Part shown: in pieces, positions 1 through 10,269 of the stretch | Numbering within the stretch: the first letter of the stretch is position 1 | Layout: every line of letters starts with the position of its first letter | DNA from: Trachelipus rathkii | Lineage: Eukaryota; Arthropoda; Malacostraca; Isopoda; Trachelipodidae | NCBI GenBank assembly: GCA_015478945.1 | Contig: JABUQX010022204.1 | Span: 1-32,956, forward strand | Length of the DNA stretch: 32,956 nucleotides | Direction: 5' to 3' | Made by a program: the position numbers and the translations under genes | The notes under the pieces: model-generated | Told to the model about the DNA's origin: nothing | Seen by the model: only the letters and a program-made list of their open reading frames with translations | Databases searched by the model: none

Positions 1-2541
1 ACACTATAGAGGCGTGTAGATTATCTATTTTCTGCTTGGATATGTGAGTATCTTTATGTTGTTTATGAGAGATATGATAGTTTTAATTGTATAATTTTTT
101 GTTGTGATGAGCTGATTATGTTAAGTGCTTTATTGTTGCTGAGTTTCGTTGTTTAGTTTATGTGATTATGTAGTTGTATTAGTATGTGATGGTTATGTTA
201 TATTGTGTGTGTGTTAAGTTCTTTAGTTTTGTGTGTCCGGGATGGATATTTGGTTGTCTGTTTGTTGTTGTTTTCTGTGATAATCAAGATTTGTTTAACT
301 TTAACTTTAATTCTATTTTACAAGTATAATAATTTCTTTTCATTTTAAATCGATTCTTCACTACTCTATTCAATTTTTTCATTAACGACTTGAGTTTACT
401 CCATAATATATATTATATTAAATTAATTCAATGTTAATATTTTTACTTTTGCTGTGTAAATTTAAAACTGAAAAACATTTTACTCATTCAATACTTCTAA
501 TTTTATTAATAAAAATTTCCCCTTGCAATACTTAAGTAGCTGAGACTTTAATATTTTAGTTTCGGATTCTCTGTTGCCCTTTTATTATTTTATATTTATA
601 TGATTTGGTCCATTTCTAAAAAAGGTTTTGTAAGTACATTATGACGCTATCGCTGATATATACATACTGATCTCTGTTATAATCGAAATATGAATGATTG
701 TATATTTACTTTATTGTCTACTTTAATTTAACTATGGATTATCTGTAAATTAATTCCGAAATGATCCGTTTCTTTTTTGTTCAAAGTTTTTTATTTTTTT
801 GTAACTACTGAAAATTGTGAGAGTCGCCACCTAATTCAGAATCTTTTTATTAGTGACAATAATTAAGTATATTTCCTATTTTTTCTATTTTAACAATAAA
901 TTTGTACTGTTTAATTTTCTTCATTAATAAAAAATAGTTTTCTCACTGTCTATGACCTGATTTAATTATCGAGTTATGTTTTATCCGCTTTTTCCTAACA
1001 GTTGTTATTATTTATATGCCTTTCTAGACTCGTTCTTGATTTACTGTTCATCGCTCTCATGCCGTCCTTTGTCTAGCTGTGCAGCTAGCCGTGTTTCTGA
1101 CGTGTATGGCGAGTGGTGAAGCGATGAGCCTCTAGTCCGTTATACTATAATTTTTATATTTGTGTTCAGATTACTTGAATAGTACCTTGGATATGTTTCT
1201 TATATCTTCAAAATTTAATCCATTGACCATTATAGAAATTAAAAATTTTGATCTCTCACTTTCTTTAATGACAATTCAAAAATTTCGTTATATTATTCAT
1301 TATTCTTTTTAATTATATATTATTTCTCAAGCAGAGGTGTTCGTGTCTTATTTTTTTAGTAGCGTGTAATTCTGAACAGTGGAGAATACTTCCTTGTTTA
1401 CACATTTGTTACATATCTGGTTCTTGTGTATATATGATCGTGCGCGTGGCTTGAATATTCACTAAATCTCTCAAATGCTTTTATTTTAAGACAAGGAATA
1501 ATTCTATTATAATATTAAACTATCAAATATCATGGGTTTTGAGTTTAAATATAGTTGTGACTATGTGGTTTCATTTATTTTATCACTATTAAGATCACTC
1601 ATTTTAATATTCTTTTATTTTGTGTTAAGCTTTTTTCTGTATTAAAGGTTTTATTAGTATTTACAGTTGTGTTTCAAATATTTTATTAAAACTTGTTTTT
1701 TCTCCATTATAATTGGTTTTAGTTATTACCCTAAATATTTGCAAATTGAGAATCTAATTACTATTATTTTTTTCTGTTCAGACTAGACCTTTTAATACTT
1801 ATTATATTCTTGAAAATCCTTGATCTATAACTGGCTTTTAATAACTTAAATAATATTCTATTATCGTTATGTTAAAGTGTAATGCTATAACTATAAAATC
1901 TCACTTTTTTTTCACTCCTAAACTTTGCTTTAAAAATAAAAATTCCGTTAAATTAATCCTATATCAATCATGATCCCACACCGCTATGCTAAACTCCTAT
2001 TGAAAGTTAGATTGAAATTACGTTCTCAATTCTACTTTCATCAAAAGACAATGTTTTTTTAATCCTATAAAAGAATCTTACACCTTTTTTTTAATTATAT
2101 TTACAATACTGCCTTCTTTCATTGTAAGTCAATGGTGTAAGTTTTTTAATAAGTCAAGTAAGAATTTAAATCAACCTTACAAATTCTTTTCTATGAATAC
2201 TCTTCTTTTTACAATATTTATCCGTGATTTTCTCATAACCTCATTTTACAGATCAATAAATATCAATAAATATGCGACAGAAGTTGATTCAATTATTGCT
2301 TATAAAGCTCATCAATTATACAGTTCTATTATATCTTAACAATAATATTAATACATAAACTATATTTATAATGGTTAATAGTTTCGGGTTATAACCTCAG
2401 TTTCTTATCACTTTCATTCGAGATAATGGCTTGTTGGATTCGTTTTACATCATTGATATATATATATTCTTTTTTATACTTTTTTTTTTTTTATTTACCT
2501 AAGTCAAAATATTTATAGTCGGGTTTATAGGATATAATCCT
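1..2541. other. AT-rich stretch without identifiable genes
   Basis: No frame of useful length and no RNA gene is visible on either strand. T exceeds A on the plus strand. The only local structure I noticed is a 16 bp palindrome at 1073-1088 (CTAGCTG, two-base loop, CAGCTAG) in a slightly more GC-rich patch at about 1040-1140. One such palindrome is expected by chance in a window of this size, so no role is assigned. Confidence 0.6.
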
Positions 2542-3235
2542 GAAATACTTTATATGTATATAGCGTTCACAAAATGTTGAAAGTTAACCTTCATTTAGTA
2601 TAATTGGAGAAATCCAAATCTACATGAGTTATGGTTTGATCATCTTGTTATTGAGAAAAATCGACTATGTACTCAATATTTTTGCATGTTATACTTTGGA
2701 TGAAACCAGACATATATTATTTTATCAGAGATATAACCGATACTATATATAAGCATGTTAGAGAAACTAACATCTTAATAATTTGTCATTATCGTACAGA
2801 AACTAATGTAAATCTATTTTGTTCGGAGAAAAAACTCCAACCATATAATGTAATTCAGAGAAACCGTAATACATAATATAACGCTGTTAGAGAAATCTAA
2901 ATCTTATAATTTAGCATTAGATAGGAAACCTAATGTAATATTTGTTTCGGAGAAATCTCCTAACATATATATAGGCTAATCAGAAGAAACTCGATACTAT
3001 ATTTTAAAGCTGTTTAAGTAGAAACTAACATAATAATAATTCATTTAGAAGAAACTTTAATGTATTATTTTGTCAGGAGACATTAAACCAACATATATAT
3101 ATGTATCAGAGAAAACCGATACTTAATATCTTTGATTTAGGAGAAACTAACGATCTATATATTGCATTAGATGAAACTAATGTATATCAATTTTGTTCGG
3201 AGAACCTACATATAATGTACTCAAGAAACTGATAC
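2542..3235. repeat. Phased tandem array of short hairpins with a shared GAGAAAC-like loop
   Basis: A core close to GAGAAAC recurs at near-constant spacing. The GAAA(C) parts start at 2763, 2799, 2828, 2860, 2892, 2925, 2952, 2986, 3021, 3051, 3079, 3111, 3143, 3173, 3202 and 3225, a mean step of about 31.4 bp from 2763 to 3202. Weaker copies occur at 2542, 2579, 2609, 2655, 2702 and 2730. Each core is flanked by inverted repeats, and the flanks fall into four types in fixed order. Type A is TATC...GATA (2723-2742, 2853-2870, 2978-2996, 3103-3122, 3217-3235). Type B is TGTTAG...CTAACA (2755-2773, 2885-2902, 3011-3030, 3134-3154). Type C is CATTAG...CTAATG (2787-2808, 2915-2935, 3042-3062, 3165-3182). 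Type D is GGAG...CTCC (2821-2841, 2944-2964, degenerate at 3071-3093 and 3194-3210). The A-B-C-D unit therefore repeats every ~126 bp, four times, with a fifth A copy. Some copies are perfect (7 bp stem at 2755-2773, 6 bp at 3165-3182, 5 bp at 2949-2960) and others decayed. I do not recognise the element; a satellite or organelle hairpin repeat would fit. Confidence 0.85.
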
Positions 3236-3589
3236 GTTTTACAAAAAGGGTTACCTAATTGTCTAAGTTATATGTATGTGTGGTATCATTTGTACTTCAT
3301 ACAAGTTATAACCCAAGTGTATGCTGGCATGAAAACCATTACATCTATTCGTACATGTCAATGCCCAATAATATTCACCTTAGACGTAATAGAGATAACT
3401 TTGACTTCAGTTCAAATTAATATTTAGTAAGTATTAGTTATACATAGGCCTACACAGTTATATGAGAGAGCCTTTGTGTCTATATTTGTATTATAGGAGC
3501 TCTAAGTTCGGTTGCGAATATTATTCAGAAAGAGTAAAACTTTTCTTTGTAATCATGCATCGGAGGCTTTGTAGCTTAGAGATGATTAT
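3236..3589. other. Spacer between the two parts of the hairpin array
   Basis: AT-rich, no gene seen. Isolated GAAAAC-like words occur (for example at 3331), but neither the regular spacing nor the paired flanks of the preceding array is clear. It may be a decayed part of the same array. Confidence 0.4.
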
Positions 3590-3795
3590 GTTTAGAGAAA
3601 CCAAATCGAATTTAACAATCAGAGAATACACGATTGTAATCATATTTTTGCAAAGAAATCGTACAATAACTTCTAGGTATTAATAATTCAAGGAATAAAC
3701 CACGATGATATATCAAATTAGGATAGAAACCCTTTTTTAAAGCCAGCTTTTGAAGAGAAAACTGAAAGGAAATGGTAAGCAGGAGACTTCCCAAA
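3590..3795. repeat. Degenerate continuation of the hairpin array
   Basis: GAAAC-like cores start at 3597, about 3624, 3655, 3693, 3726, 3757 and 3784, with steps of 27 to 38 bp, close to the spacing of the array at 2542-3235. One copy is a clean hairpin: ACAATC (3615-3620), an 11-base loop containing AGAGAA, and GATTGT (3632-3637), with the same ATC...GAT inner pairs as the type A hairpins upstream. The remaining flanks pair poorly. This is probably a decayed or error-laden part of the same repeat family. Confidence 0.5.
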
Positions 3796-6700
3796 ATTCG
3801 CTTAAGCACATTTCGTTCATAAAATACACCTCTTATATATGGAGTTTAAGAAAGAACATAATATAATTATAACTAATTATAACTTTGAATTAATTATGAT
3901 GGTAGATCTATAACTTTGATTTTGTCTCTTAAATAAGCTTAACTTCTTAACTAATAATATATAGAGTTTTTTTAGAACTTCTAAAAGAGAATTGAAGACT
4001 ACATAATTTTCATATATTGAAACTTGCCCATATTTAACTTTGATTAAAGCTAATCTAATTATATAAAGTAATATATATTATATTTAATGTTACTATTATT
4101 TTATACTCTTATTATATATATATATATTATTTATTATTTAATATATATTATTATTATTCATACATATTAATATCCTTATATATATATATATTTAATTTTA
4201 TTATTATATTATTCATATTTTTATCTATTTATTATTATTCTTTTTAATTATTTTATGTGTAGTGTGAGTAGCTTTATGATGTTGTGTTAGAGATATCATT
4301 TGTGATGAAACTGTAGCTTTTATGTAAAGAAATATGTCTTATCTGTCGATGATATCTTGGGCAATTGTATTTCAGGTAACAGTGAATTTTACTTTTGCTA
4401 TTATATGTTTCTTCAATTTTCATAGTAATGATTAGTTTTAACTTGTAATAATGTATTAGTGTTTTATATAAGCAACTTCATACCAATACTACTAACTGTT
4501 CTTTCAGTTTTCTGTCTCTATATATATTTATTTGTGTGGTGAGAGATATACTTTCTTGAACTCTCTATGTAATTGGGTACTATATTAATATGTTGTCTTG
4601 ATATAATGCTGCTTAAATATAAATACAGGTAAAGTAATATCCTCTTTACAGTATCGCGTTGACATTGTATATTACCATGAGATTAGTAAGTCCTTATAGG
4701 AGATGCATATTATAATGGAGTCTCAGTATTATTTCATGGTTTTTGTGTGTTTTGGGTGCTTATCTCTTTAGACTTTATTCCATACACCCATAAACAGCCT
4801 TTATTTAATAGTAGATTACACGTACTATAATACGAATGAACATTATAAATTTATTTCTTATTAGTAGGTAAAAATATCGGCTGTGCCCTCTCTCTATATT
4901 TTATATAATTACTCTATATCTTTTTAGCAAGAATTACTATTGCGTATATCATACTAAATGATAATACAGTAAATATCATAATTTTTAAATGTAATCTATA
5001 TAAATATAAATATAGGATTAAACTTTGTTACATCTAACATGAATACTAATTATATAACAAATTTATTAATGACCTGTTTTTGAAACTTTCCTCATACTTA
5101 ATGAAGCAGAATGTCTTTCGATATATTCACATTGTCTCGTAATTCTTAACTCTCAAATACTACTTTCTCGTTTCTATATATCTATGTTTATCGTTCAATC
5201 GACTCATCTTATGTAACTACTACTTTTATTATTTATATATATATATATATTATTTTTTTATTCTTGATTTATTATTTATTATTTTTCATTTTCCAGTTAG
5301 TAAATGTCTTTATATTAATTATAATGAACTTATTCTCGTATTGTATTTAGCTAGACATTACTTCTATAAATTTACTCACATACGCTATTTACGCTTTGTC
5401 ATTATATCTCTTACTACTATATCTTACTCAGCGTTTAACGTGTGAGTTTGTCTTTGTTGTTATCTGAGAATTTATTCTATCTATATAATGTTTTTATTAA
5501 TTTCATTTGTTTTTTTACTTTTTTGTGCATCTACTTGCCTGTAGATATCTATCTATTTGATATAAGATAACTGGAGCAGTCGGCGTATATATCTTCGGAT
5601 ATCGTTTAGGGCCATAATTTACCATTGAAGTCTTTGCCTCAATTAGAGTGCTTATACCGAATCTATAAAAATGATTCGACTACTCCATGCTAATCGTTAT
5701 TAGTGAGTATATATTGGCATGATTATTTGGGTTGTGCTGATATCACCGATTTCTTTACGCGCTAGTGATTCCTAATGTGAGTGTGCTTCATTTTTGCAAC
5801 TAAATTTATTACTTATGTTCATGTAAAGTTAGCCGAGCCTCACATTTGTCATTTTAACTCTCTATCAATGTTCTTATTACGAATACTAATAGGTCTGGAT
5901 AATGCGTGGATTTATTAATAAGTTATTCCTGATATACTTTACGTGATTATATGCCGTGAAATTACAAGAGATTACTCTGTATACTACTTTACCCTTCGTC
6001 GTGTGTTTCAAAATCTCGAACTATTTATCTTTCCTTGAGTATTGAGTCGAGTGCCTCCTGTATCAGATCGATTCCCTCTTTGATTTCGGTTTAGCTGATA
6101 TTCCGTGAGGTGTGCCTTTCTTTGTAAACGTTTTTTGTGTGTGCCCGAGAGTTTAATTACTTTGCGCCAGTGTGCTAGGTTCCAATAACTCCTCTTACAC
6201 AATAAGTGGCTTCTCTCATTTAGTTGTTATTTTGTGGATTAGCCTGAATTACATTATTTCACTACTTTAACTCTATAAGTTTTACTACTGTACATTTACA
6301 TGCTCCATTGAGCGTTTTGCCTTTAGGCTTTTGGATAGTATTTGTACTTGTTTCCTATTTCGTTCTCTCCTGTATTTTCATGTATTCGTTCTTCCATTTT
6401 CCGCGAGAGTAGTCGCAGAGCCTTCGACTAATTTGACGCCGTCTTCCTTGGTTTGTGTTTTATTGTTCTATAAAAATTACGTTGCAATCTCTTCTGGAAT
6501 TTAACCTTGTTTACTTTACTCTCATATGGCTGCAGTGTGGAGATTATTTAGTTTCTTTTCGATAAGTTTCTTTATCTTATATTTTCTACTTGTCTTCTGT
6601 TGTTTATCGAGCTACCTATCAGTTCTCGTGCGTCTGATATATCTTCCGAACAAGTTCTTCTTAGATTTTTTTGTGCCTGATTTATTTAACTGAACTGCTA

Positions 6701-9480
6701 GTTCTTATTTGTACCGACTGTTTCCACCTACACATACGATCCTCTTTTGCTTGATAATTAGTATTTATCGAATGATCTCTTCTTATATTCTGAAATAATC
6801 TTATCCTGCTTCCATAATTCTCTTCTAATGTATCGAATTAAAATTTATGTGATTATACTTTTTGATATTTATTAAGTCGCTTTTAACTGGTGCCTTACTC
6901 GTGATAGAGCTATTGCATGATGTAACGACACGAGACTGGTGTGTGGCAATCGTATTACTCCCTTTACCCATTTTTTCTGTGCTACGCACGTTCATCCTTT
7001 TTTATTTTTCATTGTTTTTTACGGTGCCTCTGAATGTATTTTTCTCGGTCCTTAGCCGTGATTTCTTTGGTGTCAGTTTTCCATCTCTCTACACAGAGCC
7101 TTTGCTGTCTACCTCGTGTGTGGTTTTTTTTTCTTAAATAATATATTAAATTTAATTTATTTAAGTTTAATAACCTTTCCTTATGAATATTTTAAAATTC
7201 TGTTTATGGCTTTGCCTCTGAGAATATTCACGCGATTAGAGCGAGTTACTTACATATATTATTCCCTTTTTCTCACATTATTTTTTTAATACAATTCTAC
7301 CCTGACATTTCTGTTTGTTTACTTATTTATCCATATATATATCATATTCACTATTCATTAACTAATTTACCATACTATTTTTATATATTTTATTTATCCC
7401 CCCTGGTATTACTTATCTACGCTCTTCTTAGACTACTCAGTCGGTTCGTTTTCTGATTATTAGTCAATTATTGAGAATTACTCCTTATTCCTTTATTACC
7501 CTTCTTGTTTTTGTGCATTTCCCTATATTGAGGACGACGTACGCTGTTAACTCTCACATATCATAGATTTATTTTTTTCTTATTTTTTTTACTATCACTT
7601 ATTCAAACTTCATCATATATGTATATATTTCTACCATCGTACCTACCATTGTTTATCATACTTACATACCTTATCTTCGTACTCCACTCTCGCGCTGAGT
7701 TATACATTACCCATATACGTAATTTGCTATCACTCTGTATCTACCTAATTACCTTATTTTTTCCTCACCATATCCTAAATCATGTCCTTTATTAATAAAT
7801 TATTTTTATTATATATTATAATACTTATTCATTATATTTATTTTATCCTTATTCTTTTGTGTACATTCCAAATTTCATATATTAAAAACTTTATAATATG
7901 TATAGCTTTATTTTTTTTTTTTATTACCCCCTTCATTAGTTGTCCGCCATATCTACGGTGAGAGTCTCGACGCGCATTCTGTTTCCCTCTGGAGAATCGG
8001 CAAGGCAGGAATCCTCTACTGAGTTTCTATATATTTCATCTTCTTTTCATTAGCTATTCGCTTATTGGTAGTTCTACTTTACCTTTTGCGCTCGTTTTAA
8101 TTGGTGCAGTTTTTCCTTTCGAGCGAGATACTAGGTGTGCCCTAAGTGCCTTGTTTTTTATATATTTCGTGGTCGCTATAAATGCATATACGCTATATAG
8201 GTGTATTATCATCTATATGTTTTAATTTTGATTATTGCGATTCTCATATTAATTGTATTTCATTTTACTTTACCTCAGCCGAGTTTAGTTCATATTTGCG
8301 CTAATGGCTTATTATTTTTCTATTCACCTTGTCGTTACTCTAGTCACTGACTCGGTACTTGATCTCTTAATCCTATTTTATCTAATAAAGAAGTGACTTC
8401 ATATAAAGTTCTTCTTTGTATTGCTCATGTATCTCTTATAATGTTTTAATAAGATCTATAAGGTAACTTTTCTAATATCATTATGTTATAATCTCTAGTT
8501 GTTTCTTTTAGTATTTTATTATGATAAATTTCGATGAAATTGCTAAATGCTGTGCAGTTGGGAAAATAATTATGTGTGCTGAAATATCTGACTTGTGTGT
8601 GACACGGATTCCTGCACTTTATAATACTTCCAGTGCTATATATATAAGTTAAAAGATTTAACGATACTTCTACAAGTTATTCTATAACAGGAGCCAGTAG
8701 TGTATAGTGGACATTAATTGCGAGCGATTTTTTCGAGTTTTTTTTTATTTGTTGAAGTCACTGGCTTATATATATATTTGGGACTATATCTGTAGAGGTC
8801 AATGAGTTTCATGAATTGCCGTATTAATTATATATAGTTCAGATAATGATCTCTTGTTACAGCAATATATGTTGGAACCGACAGAGAAAATAGTTGTCAA
8901 AGGGCGAGAGTAATGATGTATAGGTTTACATTTGTGAGAATCGCTTTCAGTTGGAAAGTAAACCTGCACTGAAAGCATCATCCTGGTACATATTCTCAAG
9001 TTTACCTAACATCCGGAATTATTAGCGTGAGACATTCTATTGATCACATATTTAAAGAGACGAACAAAAGCAGTTTATCCAAATAATGATATGTGGAAAT
9101 TTAGCCAGTAAAATTTTTTGGAGCCTTAGTTTTAAAATTTTTACCTACCATAGTATCGATAAAAATAAACTTTCAATGTAATTTTAACAAAGGTGAAGCA
9201 TTTATCGTTTATTTGTGAGATACGTGTTCCTCTACTTTTTTTAAGTAAAGTAATAATATATAACTATAGTATATATATTATATAGTATATTTTTTAGGTT
9301 TATGTATTATATATCTATCTATCTGTATAATCTATATTAGTGTTTCATCAGTGATCAATACTATTTATTTATAATATTAACTTATTATATCATAGTCATA
9401 ATCATTATAATTAAATATATATTCTTCTTATTAATTATTATATACTTCCTTAAACTTAAAATCTTATATTTTTCATTATT
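3796..9480. other. Long AT-rich stretch without identifiable genes
   Basis: No protein family, rRNA or tRNA could be recognised. It includes A/T-only runs (clearest at 4109-4158, another near 5230-5270) and a short ATCT microsatellite near 9310. The longest plus frame, 6862-7137 (91 codons), is rich in F, L, S and V, matches nothing I know, and has no obvious ribosome binding site. A 43-codon frame starting with ATG at 8521 is equally unsupported. Two GC-richer patches, about 5580-5640 and 7940-8010, hold no feature I can name. Confidence 0.55.
4109..4158. repeat. A/T-only low-complexity tract
   Basis: Fifty consecutive A/T bases made of TA, TTA and ATT steps. It is the first of several such tracts; larger ones lie around the GC-rich islands at 15-16.5 kb. 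Confidence 0.8.
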
Positions 9481-9548
9481 ATGTTATATCACCCTTAGTT
9501 TGTTCTTAGGCAAAGTAAATGCGCTCAAGGCCTTTTGTGAGAACTAAG

Positions 9549-9752
9549 TCAAATGGTGGTAGACCTAAGCCTCTGATTTATGATCAACTTTTGAAAAATC
9601 TTATACTTCTTTATCCGTAATATTCTTTCAGCAATTTTACGGTAAACTTCTTCGCGCACTTTTCTGTCAGAATCTTCTAAAAATTTTGCCGCTTGTTGTA
9701 AGGTGTATTCTTTGCCATTTACTTCCACACTCATTTTTCCGATTGATTACAG
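9549..9752 (-). pseudogene. Fragment of an M3-family oligoendopeptidase F (interior piece)
   Basis: Read on the minus strand, 9734 down to about 9620 encodes an uninterrupted segment beginning MSVEVNGKEYTLQQAAKFLE and continuing through DRKVREEVYRKIAER. From memory of the family, this is the conserved interior stretch of oligoendopeptidase F / M3 zinc metallopeptidases of Bacteroidota type, lying well upstream of the HExxH site in a protein of roughly 570-600 residues. The methionine at 9734 is not a real start: the residues before it (SIGK) also look family-like and are preceded by a stop codon, so homology seems to begin near 9752. After IAER the expected RRLQDKE-type continuation appears only if one base is missing; in the next frame DKEV can be read, and then the match fades. 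No HExxH region, no full-length gene and no operon partner are nearby. It could be a gene relic, a transferred fragment, or a piece of a bacterial read with uncorrected errors. Family assignment is fairly firm; the genus is not. Confidence 0.6.
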
Positions 9753-10269
9753 TTTTTTCATATATATATCACCAAACGCGTCATCATATTTGCATTATGA
9801 TGTCAGAGACTAATACTCTTAGTGAAGCTATATACACAGTGAATCTGATATACGGTAATGTTAAATTTATTATTAATGAATATCTCGCCAAATAAAAAAA
9901 AATATCATTTTAATCTGAGCCAACAAGCATCTTCTACTTACCACGGCGTTTCCTTAAAATTACTCTGGAGTATTGGAAGATATGGTTGCGTTCAACATTT
10001 ATATAGGTTCGCACCAGTTGCTTTTGAATCTGTGTGAGCGTATCATTTTCATATCCTCGTTTAGGTCGATCTGATTATAAGTCTCTAGCTACGAAAAATC
10101 CTATGATAAATTATTCAAAATAATATAGTCGTGCCTGCTTCTAAACTATTATAATAATAAACTAAATATTAGTGAGTGCACCTCGGTATTTTCGCAAAGT
10201 TGCCACTCGCTAATCGTTCAACTATTTTTTCTCTCATGGTGCTGGAGTCTCTCTGCGTACTGGGTAGTG
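9753..10269. other. Short region next to the peptidase fragment with possible coding scraps
   Basis: Two frames stand out weakly from the background. On the minus strand 9934-10074 is open for 46 codons before its stop, without an ATG; it reads as an ordinary soluble mixed-residue peptide ending in ILRKRRGK. On the plus strand, 9797-9892 gives a 31-residue peptide starting MMSETNTLSE and ending in NEYLAK, followed by an A run. I recognise neither and see no ribosome binding site. They are noted only because composition here is less biased than elsewhere and the peptidase fragment is adjacent. Confidence 0.25.

Noticed and set aside
2542..3235. Hairpin array considered as a CRISPR array because of its ~31 bp spacing
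   Set aside because: No long identical repeat alternates with unique spacers; the elements are degenerate, self-complementary and ordered in fours, and no cas gene is present.
5589..5602. ATATC-TTCG-GATAT hairpin with a stable-type tetraloop
   Set aside because: A single 5 bp stem is expected many times by chance; there is no repeat, T tract or gene end beside it.
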